Assembly (NCBI RefSeq): GCF_018904615.1
Contig: NZ_JADCNH010000023.1
Span: forward strand, 1-64,000
DNA from: Verticiella alkaliphila
GTDB lineage: Bacteria > Pseudomonadota > Gammaproteobacteria > Burkholderiales > Burkholderiaceae_B
DNA: 64,000 bases
Direction: 5' to 3'
The notes under the pieces are model-generated. The model had not been told where the DNA came from, searched no databases, and saw nothing but the letters and a program-made list of their open reading frames with translations. Below, in pieces: positions 55,457-63,756 of the stretch; position 1 is the stretch's first letter, and each line of letters starts with the position of its first letter. Both the position numbers and the translations under genes were made by a program.

Positions 55457-55825
55457 ATGACTGAGACACTGACGAAGCTGAGTTGGGGCGCGCTGGCCCT
55501 GATCCACGCGATACCGGCGGCGGCGCTGTTCCGACCTGCGCTGCTGGCGAGGCTCTACGGCATCGGCGCGTCCGGGGATCTGGGCGTATTGATGACGCAC
55601 CGCGCGGCGCTGTTCCTCGCGGTGGCTGCGGTGTGCGTGTATGCCGCGTTCGATCCCGGGGCGCGCCGCGCCGCCGGGCTTGTCACGGGGATCAGCGTCG
55701 TAGGGTTTTTGGTGCTCTATGCGAGTGCGGGCTGGCCCAGCGGGAGCCTGCGGGGAATCGCGATCGGCGATGCCATCGCCCTGGTACCGCTGATTTGGGT
55801 AGCGTGGGCGGCATGGCGGCGTTAG
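55457..55825 (+). CDS. Small four-helix membrane protein, unknown
   Basis: 122 residues, almost wholly hydrophobic with about four helices and a short linker, no recognisable motif. It begins MTETLTKLSWGALALIHAIP. It lies between two regulatory/enzyme genes and 36 bases before an AraC gene on the same strand, with which it may be co-transcribed. Family unknown. Confidence 0.65.
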   Translation: MTETLTKLSWGALALIHAIPAAALFRPALLARLYGIGASGDLGVLMTHRAALFLAVAAVCVYAAFDPGARRAAGLVTGISVVGFLVLYASAGWPSGSLRGIAIGDAIALVPLIWVAWAAWRR

Positions 55826-55861
55826 TCCCCGCTGATCGCGCAGGCTTGCTAGGATGCACCC

Positions 55862-56617
55862 ATGCCGCCGCCCAGCTCTGCGCTCTGGAAGACCCGTGCC
55901 CGAATCTCGTTATCGGGGGCGCGCGCGGCGTATCTCGGGCCAGGGCTTGACCTCGCGCCGCACCGCAACGCAGCTGCCACCGTTGCCATCGCACTCGACA
56001 GCGCTTTCACGCTATCACTGGCTGCATCAAGCAGCCAGCTGGGCACTGGCATCGAGCGCGCGGCAGCGCTCATCCCGCCCAACGCGCTGCACCATCTGCG
56101 CGCCACTGGTCCCATGCTGTTTTTGTACCTGGACGCGCTGTGTGACGATGTGAAGGCGCTGAACGATGTCGCCTTGCAGAACGCGCGGCCAACGCTGCTG
56201 CGGGAAGACCTGAGCACCGCCGGTGTGGATCGGATCCTGTCGACGCTTGGCATCGCACCGCGGCCACCCGATGACGATCGACTGGCGCAGGTCATCCGCC
56301 AGTTGGACGCCAGGCCTCAAGACTTTGCCAACGTCGCGGACGCAGCCGCCCTGGCAGAGCTGTCGCCATCCTGGTTTCAGGCTCGCTTTCGCCGCGCCGT
56401 CGGCATGCCGTTCCGGCGCTACCGGCTCTGGCGACGCATGGCCGTCGTCATGGCAGCGCTCGGCGAAGGTCGGACGCTCACCGAGGCCGCGCACGGTGCG
56501 GGCTTTGCGAGCTCTTCCCACCTGAGCGCCACCTTTCGCGAGATGTTCGGGCTGGCGCCCTCGGATCTGCTTGTGCGGCAAGTGTCGATCGATGCCATCG
56601 GGCTGCAAGGGCTTTGA
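55862..56617 (+). CDS. AraC-family regulator with short unrecognised sensor part
   Basis: 251 residues. The last ~100 hold an AraC-type DNA-binding domain (LAELSPSWFQARFRRAVGMP; LTEAAHGAGFASSSHLSATFREMFG). The first ~140 residues are a divergent sensor-like region without a clear family. It follows the small membrane protein gene and could control it; no divergent gene is present. Confidence 0.85.
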   Translation: MPPPSSALWKTRARISLSGARAAYLGPGLDLAPHRNAAATVAIALDSAFTLSLAASSSQLGTGIERAAALIPPNALHHLRATGPMLFLYLDALCDDVKALNDVALQNARPTLLREDLSTAGVDRILSTLGIAPRPPDDDRLAQVIRQLDARPQDFANVADAAALAELSPSWFQARFRRAVGMPFRRYRLWRRMAVVMAALGEGRTLTEAAHGAGFASSSHLSATFREMFGLAPSDLLVRQVSIDAIGLQGL

Positions 56618-56634
56618 ACAGATGGATCATCGCC

Positions 56635-56874
56635 TCACCGATCCATGGTGGTGACGTCATAAGAGACACGAACAAGACCACGGACTGCTTGTCGGCATAC
56701 ATCCCGCAGAACGCACAGTCGATCGACAATAAAGTGCCTGTGGCCAAAACCTTCCATTGAGAGGAATGCCGGGCCGGTATGGCCGCCGACGTTTGCATGA
56801 GCAGTTTGCTGAAGTGCATCCTCCAGTATGGGCGAGGTGATGATCTCGAACAGATCCGCCCTGGCTTCTGGCAA
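56635..56874 (-). CDS. Small hypothetical protein or fragment, lower GC
   Basis: 79 residues if started at TTG 56874; the frame opens only four codons upstream. The sequence looks coding in composition (LFEIITSPILEDALQQTAHA, FLSMEGFGHRHFIVDRLCVL), with more AT-ending codons than the neighbours. I do not recognise the family; it may be the C-terminal fragment of a larger gene. It lies just upstream, on the opposite strand, of a candidate nuclease gene. Confidence 0.4.
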   Translation of the reverse strand: MPEARADLFEIITSPILEDALQQTAHANVGGHTGPAFLSMEGFGHRHFIVDRLCVLRDVCRQAVRGLVRVSYDVTTMDR

Positions 56875-56945
56875 TGATCGATAGCGCTAAACCCTAGGTG
56901 AAAATGCTGAACTGACTCAATTCCGAAGCTGAGATCCTCGTCAGG

Positions 56946-57644
56946 ATGGCCGAAAGCCGAACATCTCTCGCCGCTACGATCCATTTTGCCCTTGACGCCG
57001 CCTTCCCGTATCCCGAGAAGGCCTTCTCCCACGATGTGTATCTGGGAATCAACATTCCCAGGGCGAAGCTGGGGCTGGCACCTAATCAGCGGCCGGGGGA
57101 TATCGACTATTTGATCGTGCCCTTTTCAGGAGAACTTGCGCGGTTTGACCGAACGATCGCCATCGAAGCAAAGGTCGTCCGCCCCTCGATGAAGCGGCCT
57201 GGACGCAACGCCAACGCTATGGGCCGCTCCCAAGTCGAGGGATTGCTTCGCGATGGATTCCCGTATGTGGGATTGGTGCATGTGTCTGTGCCAGAACGGC
57301 TTCCACCTGACTTGCATTGGCGAGTGCCAGTGATGTCGGGAAAGCCTGGCCCGAATGGCGAACTGGTTGACACCGGCGATTACTACGTCGTTGACCCATT
57401 CCCGATCTGGAGCGCAGAACGACAGGAGCGACGACTCATGGCACTAAAGCTCCCGTCAGAAGTCGGGTACCGGGTCATCGGCATGACACTGTCGGCTGAC
57501 GGCAATCGATTCTGTGGAAACACCATCGGCGAATGGCGCATAGGAACGCGCAACCCGAGATGCTGCCAGGAAAGGATTCACTCTGTGCAGAAACTATTCT
57601 CTGAGGAACCGCACTTGTTCAGCCTGGTTCGCTGGTACGACTAG
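56946..57644 (+). CDS. Candidate PD-(D/E)XK nuclease-like protein
   Basis: 232 residues with the core GDIDYLIVP (Asp52 or Asp54) followed by IAIEAKV (Glu74, Lys76), a spacing and context fitting the D...ExK active site of PD-(D/E)XK nucleases. A following NAMGRSQVEGLL helix could complete the fold. Codon use is less GC-rich than its neighbours. No methyltransferase or other defence gene is beside it. The active-site reading is mine; the family is unassigned. Confidence 0.6.
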   Translation: MAESRTSLAATIHFALDAAFPYPEKAFSHDVYLGINIPRAKLGLAPNQRPGDIDYLIVPFSGELARFDRTIAIEAKVVRPSMKRPGRNANAMGRSQVEGLLRDGFPYVGLVHVSVPERLPPDLHWRVPVMSGKPGPNGELVDTGDYYVVDPFPIWSAERQERRLMALKLPSEVGYRVIGMTLSADGNRFCGNTIGEWRIGTRNPRCCQERIHSVQKLFSEEPHLFSLVRWYD

Positions 57645-57714
57645 CCACCCGATTCGGTTGTGCACCCGGCTGCGGTACGGCCGCACCGCCCCCTGATGGG
57701 AAGACGTGACGCGG

Positions 57715-58164
57715 TCATTCGAGCATCACGCACCCTAAAACCTTGCCTTCCCACAGATGCGCGATCATCGCGTCCATCTCCCCCTGCCAGGGAAGAAACA
57801 TGTGCGGCGCAACCTTGCCCTCTTCACAAAACACAGCCAACCGCATCCACAGCGGCCGCTGCTCTGCGGTCAACGACACTTCCAACAGGAAACGACCACT
57901 GCCTACCATCAAGAAGCGGTCGTCCTCCGTCCCCTCCTGCTCATACGTGATGCGCAGACTCTGGTCATCGGGCCCGGGCTCTTCAATGAGATCACCATCC
58001 TCCACGCGGGCCTCGTCCAGGCGCTGCAGCAGGTCGGGGATGGAAAGCTCAGTCGGTAGGATGACGAACTGGTCATCGTCCTGAGCGCGCTTGATGAGCT
58101 CGGTGGCGAGCGTCAGCCAATGGGGAAAATCGGGTTCCAGGTGGGCAAGATAGCGTGGCGGCAT
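57715..58164 (-). CDS. Uncharacterised acidic protein
   Basis: 149 residues, acidic, no membrane helix. It reads as one globular domain (PDFPHWLTLATELIKRAQDD; SGRFLLEVSLTAEQRPLWMRLAVFCEEG). The start is uncertain: the ATG at 58164 is taken; an ATG 63 bases upstream would extend over the palindromic repeat at 58204. I do not recognise the family. It is convergent with the candidate nuclease gene. Confidence 0.55.
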   Translation of the reverse strand: MPPRYLAHLEPDFPHWLTLATELIKRAQDDDQFVILPTELSIPDLLQRLDEARVEDGDLIEEPGPDDQSLRITYEQEGTEDDRFLMVGSGRFLLEVSLTAEQRPLWMRLAVFCEEGKVAPHMFLPWQGEMDAMIAHLWEGKVLGCVMLE

Positions 58165-58203
58165 CGTCTGGCGAGCAAGTGAAGAAGCCAGCAGGCTATC
58201 CGG

Positions 58204-58230
58204 CCGATGCGACATGCGATGTCGCATCGG
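58204..58230. repeat. Palindromic repeat element, copy 1
   Basis: CCGATGCGACA (58204-58214) and TGTCGCATCGG (58220-58230) form an 11-base perfect stem around TGCGA. The core matches a second element at 60420-60444 with only a few changes. It lies about 20 bases after the stop of the WYL remnant (58250) on the minus strand, so could also be its terminator, though without a U-tract. Confidence 0.75.
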
Positions 58231-58249
58231 TCACTGCGGTGCGCGCTGG

Positions 58250-58500
58250 CTAGTCAGCCGCGATTGTCTCCATGCCATAAATGGCCGCCATCTTCATGGA
58301 CTGCTGCACAACGGTGTTTCTCAGATTGGCCGGCTTCAGCAGCTCAATGTTGTCTCCGCAGCCGAGCAGCCAGCGCAGCAGCTGGCCGGTGCTCGGCACT
58401 GTTGACCGTACGTGAACGTCGAACGGCGAGCCACCCGGCTCGTTGTCGACCCGCTGAACATCCGACAGCGGGGAATCGCACGATAGATCGGACACGATCC
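58250..58500 (-). pseudogene. Remnant of a WYL-domain transcriptional regulator
   Basis: The frame encodes VHVRSTVPSTGQLLRWLLGCGDNIELLKPANLR followed by a helix and YGM, which fits the C-terminal (WCX) end of YafY/WYL regulators (VxDTxxLxxWLLxxG..VEVLEPxxLR). The helix-turn-helix and WYL core are missing; upstream the frame turns into unrelated sequence and the LuxR-type gene starts on the other strand. Probably a deletion remnant. Confidence 0.65.
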
Positions 58501-58580
58501 GCAGTGTGTCGTCGCACGCGACACAACACGTCGCACCGCTCACTCACACTGCGCTCGTCTCTGGTTTCGTTGAAGCATTC

Positions 58581-59354
58581 ATGACGATCGTTCTGCTCGA
58601 ACCGCACCCGCTCATTCGCACGGGCCTGCACCAACTCATCAACGGGATGGGGTTGCCCACCCAGACGTTTGCCCCTGACCGCGTGGATCCCGACGCGCTC
58701 ATGAGCCTTGCCCTGGACGTCGAACTCCTGATCCTTGGCATTCCTGCCGACTGGGCTGCCGCACGCGAGCTCACGGCGCACGCGAGGCGGCGCCTGCGCC
58801 CGAGAAGCATTCTGCTGATCTGTCCGCCGGAGAACGCGTGGTCGGCATCCGGGGTGGAGATCGACGACGTCTATTGCTGCGTGCCTAGCGATGCATCGCC
58901 GATGACACTGGAGGCAGCGATCCGGATGGGGCTTGGACGTGAGCCGTGGTATGCAGACGGCGCCAGCGCCGACGCCCCTCTTGGCGAGGGTGACGACCTG
59001 CCCGGTAAAGCAGCCCTTGCAGAACGGCCGATCACCGCATGGCCGGAAGGCTTGTCTACGCCCGCCTTCGCTTCGTCGGCTTGCGTGCCCAATGACCCGG
59101 TGTTTGACGCGGGGCCGGACGACGCCAGCGCGCGTGCGCAGGAGATGGCCCAACTCGAACTCACCGCACGCCAATACGACGTCCTCGTCAGGATGAATCG
59201 CGGGGAGCCCATCAAGACCATCGCGCGTCACCTGGGGATTGCGCCCGCCACCGTTCGCGCGCACGCGTCCGTTGTCTACCAAAAACTGGGCGTGCGCAGC
59301 AAAGGGGAAGCGGTGCATGCGGCGCGCAGCAAAGGTGCGCTGCTGGCTGCCTGA
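58581..59354 (+). CDS. LuxR/NarL-type regulator with degenerate receiver domain
   Basis: 257 residues. The first ~115 residues follow a receiver fold (IVLLEPHPLIRTGLHQLI), but the acid pair is reduced to Glu7-Pro8 and the phospho-acceptor position before the conserved Pro55 is Ile51, so it should not be phosphorylated normally. A long variable linker leads to a GerE-type helix-turn-helix (LTARQYDVLVRMNRGEPIK...LGIAPATVRAHASVVYQKLGV). It is likely regulated by ligand or partner binding. No kinase gene is nearby. Confidence 0.85.
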   Translation: MTIVLLEPHPLIRTGLHQLINGMGLPTQTFAPDRVDPDALMSLALDVELLILGIPADWAAARELTAHARRRLRPRSILLICPPENAWSASGVEIDDVYCCVPSDASPMTLEAAIRMGLGREPWYADGASADAPLGEGDDLPGKAALAERPITAWPEGLSTPAFASSACVPNDPVFDAGPDDASARAQEMAQLELTARQYDVLVRMNRGEPIKTIARHLGIAPATVRAHASVVYQKLGVRSKGEAVHAARSKGALLAA

Positions 59355-59475
59355 TTCGTGTCTTTCTCGATGCCGCAGCGGCGCTCTGCGGCCCGAAGCA
59401 AGCGCCATCCACCGACTATCATCCCGAACGAACGTGGGCCTCACCACAACAACCCTTCCCGAACACAAGAGCCGC

Positions 59476-60411
59476 ATGTACGACATCATTGGCGACATCC
59501 ACGGGCATGCCAGCGCCCTCACCCGACTGCTGACCCAGCTCGGCTATCAAGACACCGCCGGCGTCTGGCAGCACCCGCAGCGGCGTGTCATCTTCCTGGG
59601 CGACTTCGTCGATCGCGGCCCCGCGCAGATCGAGACGGTGCGCATCGCGCGGCGCATGGTGGACGCCGGGCACGCACTGACCGTGATGGGGAACCACGAG
59701 TTCAACGCCGTGGCGTGGGCAACACCCGACCCTGACCGCCCCGACAGCTTTCTTCGCCCGCACACCGACAAGAACCGCCGCCAGCACCAGGCCTTCCTGG
59801 ACCAGGTGGGCGAAGACTCGGCCGCACACCGCGACATGATCGCGTGGTTCAAGACCCTCCCGCTTTACCTGGACCTGGATGGCGTGCGCATCGTCCACGC
59901 GTGCTGGCACCCGGCCGCGCTGCGCACGCTGGCGGCTTACACCGACGACCAGCACCGGATCGCGCCAGACGCCTGGCCCGAACTCTGTCGCAAGGGATCG
60001 CCCGGCTACGAGGCCCTGGAAACCGTGCTGAAAGGCCTGGAGATTCCGTTGCCCACCGGCAGCAACTTCCACGACAAGGATGGCAACCCGCGTCGCCACA
60101 TCCGCACGCAGTGGTGGAACCTGGAAGGCCTGACCTACCGAGACCTGGCCATGGTGCCTGCCGAGGTTATCCCGCACATCCCCCATGAGCCCGTGGCCGC
60201 CGACGTGCTGCCAGGCTACGACGGCAAGAAGCCGCTCTTCATCGGGCACTACTGGATGTCGGGAGAGCCGAAGCCGCTCAACCCCTTCATCGCCTGCGTG
60301 GACTATAGCATCGCGGCGCAGCACGTGGGCGGGGTGGCAGGCAAGCTGTGCGCGTATCGGTTCGATGGCGAGGCGGAGCTGTCGGCGGACAAGTTCGTCT
60401 GGGTGGCGTGA
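59476..60411 (+). CDS. Metallophosphoesterase (calcineurin-like)
   Basis: 311 residues with the phosphoesterase blocks GDIHGHASAL, GDFVDRGPAQ, GNHEFN and, later, FIGHYWM containing metal ligands. It should cleave phosphomonoesters or diesters with two metal ions; resembles PrpE/ApaH-type serine-threonine-phosphatase relatives. The start at 59476 is the conserved MYDIIGDIHG. The palindromic repeat copy 2 follows the stop by eight bases. Confidence 0.9.
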   Translation: MYDIIGDIHGHASALTRLLTQLGYQDTAGVWQHPQRRVIFLGDFVDRGPAQIETVRIARRMVDAGHALTVMGNHEFNAVAWATPDPDRPDSFLRPHTDKNRRQHQAFLDQVGEDSAAHRDMIAWFKTLPLYLDLDGVRIVHACWHPAALRTLAAYTDDQHRIAPDAWPELCRKGSPGYEALETVLKGLEIPLPTGSNFHDKDGNPRRHIRTQWWNLEGLTYRDLAMVPAEVIPHIPHEPVAADVLPGYDGKKPLFIGHYWMSGEPKPLNPFIACVDYSIAAQHVGGVAGKLCAYRFDGEAELSADKFVWVA

Positions 60412-60419
60412 GCGATTCA

Positions 60420-60444
60420 GCATGCGACACGCGATGTCGCATGC
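60420..60444. repeat. Palindromic repeat element, copy 2
   Basis: GCATGCGACA (60420-60429) and TGTCGCATGC (60435-60444) form a 10-base perfect stem around CGCGA. The core ATGCGACA-xGCGA-TGTCGCAT is shared with the copy at 58204-58230. It lies directly after the metallophosphoesterase stop, so like copy 1 it follows a gene's 3' end. Confidence 0.75.
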
Positions 60445-60484
60445 GCGCGCTGAAATGTCGATAAACGAGACAGGAGCGTGCCCC

Positions 60485-60853
60485 ATGCGTCGTCGACCTT
60501 GCAGCGGTAAATCGAGTAAGGCTGGTGTTAGCCAACGAGCCACGAGCTTCACGGTGTCCATCGAGGACAACTTTCACGCCTTCATGGACGATGAGCCCAA
60601 TGTGCTGGGCAACTTCGCAACCTACCCACATGCCGCCGCCGCGGCCGAGACGCGCGTAGAAAACAGCCTGCGCGATCTCGCCAAGCCTGGCATGACCGCT
60701 CGCCAGTTGCTCGACGCCTACGAGACATTCGGACAGGCGCCGGTCATCCGGCCCCCCGCGCCAACCGGCAAGTCATTCTCTGCCATGTCATATGCCTGCG
60801 ACGCTGCAGAGGCGATCATCGCCGCGCTGCAGAACGAGGACGTCAGCTCATGA
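60485..60853 (+). CDS. Unknown protein, first gene of a two-gene operon
   Basis: 122 residues, basic N-terminus (MRRRPCSGKSSKAG), a central helical region (FTVSIEDNFHAFMDDEPNVL; ETRVENSLRDLAKPGMTARQ) and a C-terminal helix rich in Ala/Glu. The start has AGGAG eight bases upstream. Its stop overlaps the next start by four bases (ATGA). I do not recognise a family. Confidence 0.65.
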   Translation: MRRRPCSGKSSKAGVSQRATSFTVSIEDNFHAFMDDEPNVLGNFATYPHAAAAAETRVENSLRDLAKPGMTARQLLDAYETFGQAPVIRPPAPTGKSFSAMSYACDAAEAIIAALQNEDVSS

Positions 60854-61422
60854 GCGAATACGGTCCGCTGAACGCACCGCGCGAGTTGGACAGGCTGCTG
60901 AAGCAGCTGCATGAGGTCGCCTGGGGGCTCATTCCGATCCCTGACCAGGCTTGCGTCAAGATCGCGCTTCCCGAGGGCGTGCCGGCCAGCACGGCCCTCC
61001 TCGCTTGGCTATCGACACGCCAGTACTGGGTCATTGACGTTCCGGGCGCCTGCTTCCTGCCCACACCAGGTGAAGGTGAAGAGGGTTCACGCCTCATCGT
61101 TCATCGGCGCGATCTGACCGACGCGGCAGGCACGCTCGAACAGGATCTAGCCACGTTGGCCGAACGTTTCGCCCTTGATGTGGTGCTGATCGCGCGCGTG
61201 GCCGAGCAGCCACGACGGATACGCACATCGTCCCTGCCTGGCGACCATCGCGATGCCCTCGACGAGGAATCACTGCAGCACCTCCGCCAGTTCGCACACC
61301 GATTGCAGACGCGTGAGCTGGCATGCGTCGACCGCAGGCCCGACACCATCAACGGCATCCGGGGGCTAAACGCCCTGGCCTCGATGCTGCAGCCGGCGCG
61401 GAATAAGCCTTCCGCCCCGTAG
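60850..61422 (+). CDS. Unknown protein, second gene of a two-gene operon
   Basis: 190 residues, soluble, mixed helix and strand, opening PRELDRLLKQLHEVAWGLIPI. No signal peptide or catalytic motif is evident. The ATGA overlap with the previous gene indicates translational coupling and suggests the two products act together. Family unknown. Its C-terminus is about 40 bases from the next hydrolase start. Confidence 0.65.
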   Translation: MSEYGPLNAPRELDRLLKQLHEVAWGLIPIPDQACVKIALPEGVPASTALLAWLSTRQYWVIDVPGACFLPTPGEGEEGSRLIVHRRDLTDAAGTLEQDLATLAERFALDVVLIARVAEQPRRIRTSSLPGDHRDALDEESLQHLRQFAHRLQTRELACVDRRPDTINGIRGLNALASMLQPARNKPSAP

Positions 61423-61461
61423 GCCCACGTGCGTAACGAGCCCCAGCCGAAACAGGAAACC

Positions 61462-62394
61462 ATGCCCGACACCCGCATTGACAATCTGATTCGCGCCACG
61501 GACGCTCTCGGCGCCGAGATGAACGATCACACCCACGCCGAATCGCAGCGCATCTGGTCGCTCGCAACGCGGAATGAAGAAGGCGTGCGCCAGGAGCTAG
61601 ACGTCGCTTATGGCCCCGACGCGCGCCACCAGCTGGACATCTACGTTCGAGACACGCCGGCGCACACCCGCAAACCCGTCTTCGTGTTCGTCCATGGCGG
61701 CGGTTTTACCGGCGGCAGCAAGCGCAAGCCAGGCACCTACCTGTACGGAAACATCGGCACGTGGGCCGCGCAGCACGGCATGGTTGGGGTGAACGTCACC
61801 TATCGCCTTGCACCGGAACATCAGTGGCCAGCAGCCATTGACGACCTGCAGCGAGCGTTGATCTGGATTGCTGAGCACATCGGCAGTCGAGGCGGCGACG
61901 CTTCGCGGATAGTGCTGGCGGGACACTCGGCTGGCGCTACGCATGCAGCGGGCTATCTGGCACGGCTTGCTGAGCGCAGTTCAGGCGATCTGCCCAACGT
62001 CGCCGCCGCAGTGCTGTTTTCGGGTTCGTACGACATCGTGGCGGCTTCGGATCGGCCTTCGATACAGGCTTACTTCGGGAGTGACCCCGATGAAGTGGCG
62101 AGGCGCTCGCCGCTGACTGGGTTGCTGCAGAATACGGTGCCGTTGCTGGTGGCCACGGCGCAACATGATCCGCCGATGTTTCGGCTGCAGGCTGAAAGCC
62201 TGATGCATCGGTGGCCTGCGAGCGGACGCCGACCAATCTATGTCGACCTAACAGGCCACAACCATTTCTCCATGGCTTATCACTTCGGATCCGAGGACAG
62301 CCGTTTTAGCGGAGCGATCCTCGAGCTTCTGGCGCAGCATGCCTTGCTGTCGCGAGATCGATCCAACCGTCGGCCATACGGTGACATGACGTGA
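61462..62394 (+). CDS. Alpha/beta hydrolase, esterase-like
   Basis: 310 residues with the hormone-sensitive-lipase-type oxyanion motif HGGGF and nucleophile GHSAGA, an acid Asp in ATAQHDPP and His in GHNHFSM. It belongs to the BD-FAE/esterase group and could hydrolyse short acyl esters. The ATG at 61462 has AGGAAACC before it; a GTG at 61429 is a weaker option. It follows the two-gene operon on the same strand. Confidence 0.88.
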   Translation: MPDTRIDNLIRATDALGAEMNDHTHAESQRIWSLATRNEEGVRQELDVAYGPDARHQLDIYVRDTPAHTRKPVFVFVHGGGFTGGSKRKPGTYLYGNIGTWAAQHGMVGVNVTYRLAPEHQWPAAIDDLQRALIWIAEHIGSRGGDASRIVLAGHSAGATHAAGYLARLAERSSGDLPNVAAAVLFSGSYDIVAASDRPSIQAYFGSDPDEVARRSPLTGLLQNTVPLLVATAQHDPPMFRLQAESLMHRWPASGRRPIYVDLTGHNHFSMAYHFGSEDSRFSGAILELLAQHALLSRDRSNRRPYGDMT

Positions 62395-62555
62395 GAATCC
62401 AACACTCAGCCCGATGAACGCTGAGAATCTCAAGCATAAGCTGTCGTTTTAGGTTACGTATTGTAGTATGTGCGGCGCCCAACGTTCCAGCCGGGATTGA
62501 TCATCGTGGCTGCGATCGCTGCATATAAACCGCCCCCCCACCCTCAATTTCCAAC

Positions 62556-63650
62556 ATGCGACTGCGCATTGCCCTTCGCTTTGCGGCTGTGCTATCACTT
62601 GTCGGCCTGCTTTGGCATGCCTACCAGTTTGCCGCCACTCCCACGGCGCAGTGGTATGTCGAGCGCTCCGCAGATGCGATCCGCGTCAGCGTGCAGCGCG
62701 CGCTGATGACCGCCGCAACGCCCGATGCCATAGCGCAGCGGCTAGAGACAGCGCTGGAGAGCCACCCCGCAGATTGGCCCGCGATCAACATGCTGATGGC
62801 TTATGCCGACGACGAACAGATCCCGATACGCAGCGAACTGACCAGCCGCATCCAGCAGCGTCGCCTGTCCGAGCTGACATTGTCCGCGCGTGCCGGCGCC
62901 TGCGTCCGCTGCATGACCAACCCTCGGGCGTGCCCCCTGTCCGAAGCCAAGATCTGCGACATCGCTATCGAACTCACGCCGCTCGGAGACTTGAGATCGT
63001 TCAAGCTCGCGGTGGACGACTATCGCGAAGGCCGCGCCATTGACTCACTGGATGTCGGACTTGCCTCCGTCGGGTTGGCCGCAACGGCGGGTGCGGCCGT
63101 CACCGGCGGCGCAAGCTACTCCGCGAAGATGGGTGCTGCGCTGATCAAGGCGGGCAAGTCCGCAGGCAGCCTGTCGCATCGATTGCTGAGGAGCTTGAAG
63201 CGGCTGACGGTGGACCTCGTCGACTTCCGACGCCTGCCGAACAACTGGGCTCTTCACCCAAGAAAGAGCCTTGAGGCAGTAGACAGCCGAAAGCTCGCTC
63301 AACTGTCCGCGACGGCGGGCGCGGTGGGCGCCCTGCAACTGAAGATCGGGCCGAACGCCGCACTTCGCGTGTTGCAGCATGCCGATAGCCCTGGCGACAT
63401 AGGTGCACTGTCTCGAGCAAGTGACGCGCTAGGCAAGCGCACGCCTGTGGCGGTTGAGGTGCTGGGTGGCAAGCGGGTGATCAGGCTGAGCTCTGCGCTG
63501 AGCCCGCTGGCGCGGCGTGTGGTCGGATGGGGGGTGTCTTTCCTGGGGTTGATTGCGGGACTCTATGCGCATTTGGCCTCAGCAGCGTGGGCAGCGGCTT
63601 GGAGAGCGGTCAAGCGGAAAGCCAGAAATGCAGCGGCGCCAGCTCTGTAA
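62556..63650 (+). CDS. Uncharacterised membrane protein
   Basis: 364 residues. An N-terminal signal anchor (LRFAAVLSLVGLLWHAYQFA) is followed by a soluble region with a cysteine cluster CVRCMTNPRACPLSEAKICD near residues 116-135, then LTPLGDLRSFKLAVDDYREG and Gly/Ala-rich helices resembling pre-toxin/hydrophobic-helix stretches, and a C-terminal hydrophobic helix near 325-345. I do not recognise the family. An AT-rich 160-base leader upstream carries its likely promoter. It is followed by a secreted-protein gene on the same strand. Confidence 0.7.
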   Translation: MRLRIALRFAAVLSLVGLLWHAYQFAATPTAQWYVERSADAIRVSVQRALMTAATPDAIAQRLETALESHPADWPAINMLMAYADDEQIPIRSELTSRIQQRRLSELTLSARAGACVRCMTNPRACPLSEAKICDIAIELTPLGDLRSFKLAVDDYREGRAIDSLDVGLASVGLAATAGAAVTGGASYSAKMGAALIKAGKSAGSLSHRLLRSLKRLTVDLVDFRRLPNNWALHPRKSLEAVDSRKLAQLSATAGAVGALQLKIGPNAALRVLQHADSPGDIGALSRASDALGKRTPVAVEVLGGKRVIRLSSALSPLARRVVGWGVSFLGLIAGLYAHLASAAWAAAWRAVKRKARNAAAPAL

Positions 63651-63756
63651 GCCTTTCATGAGTCGTCCACCGACAATGAAGCATTCGAACTCTGGCGCAT
63701 GCGCCACCTACCCAACCCCGCATCCCTATCGCCTACTGCGTCCTGTGACTTCCACC

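Noticed and set aside
57671-57685. TGCGG-TACGG-CCGCA dyad between the nuclease candidate and the gene at 57715
   Set aside because: Only a five-base stem without a U-tract; too weak to call a terminator.
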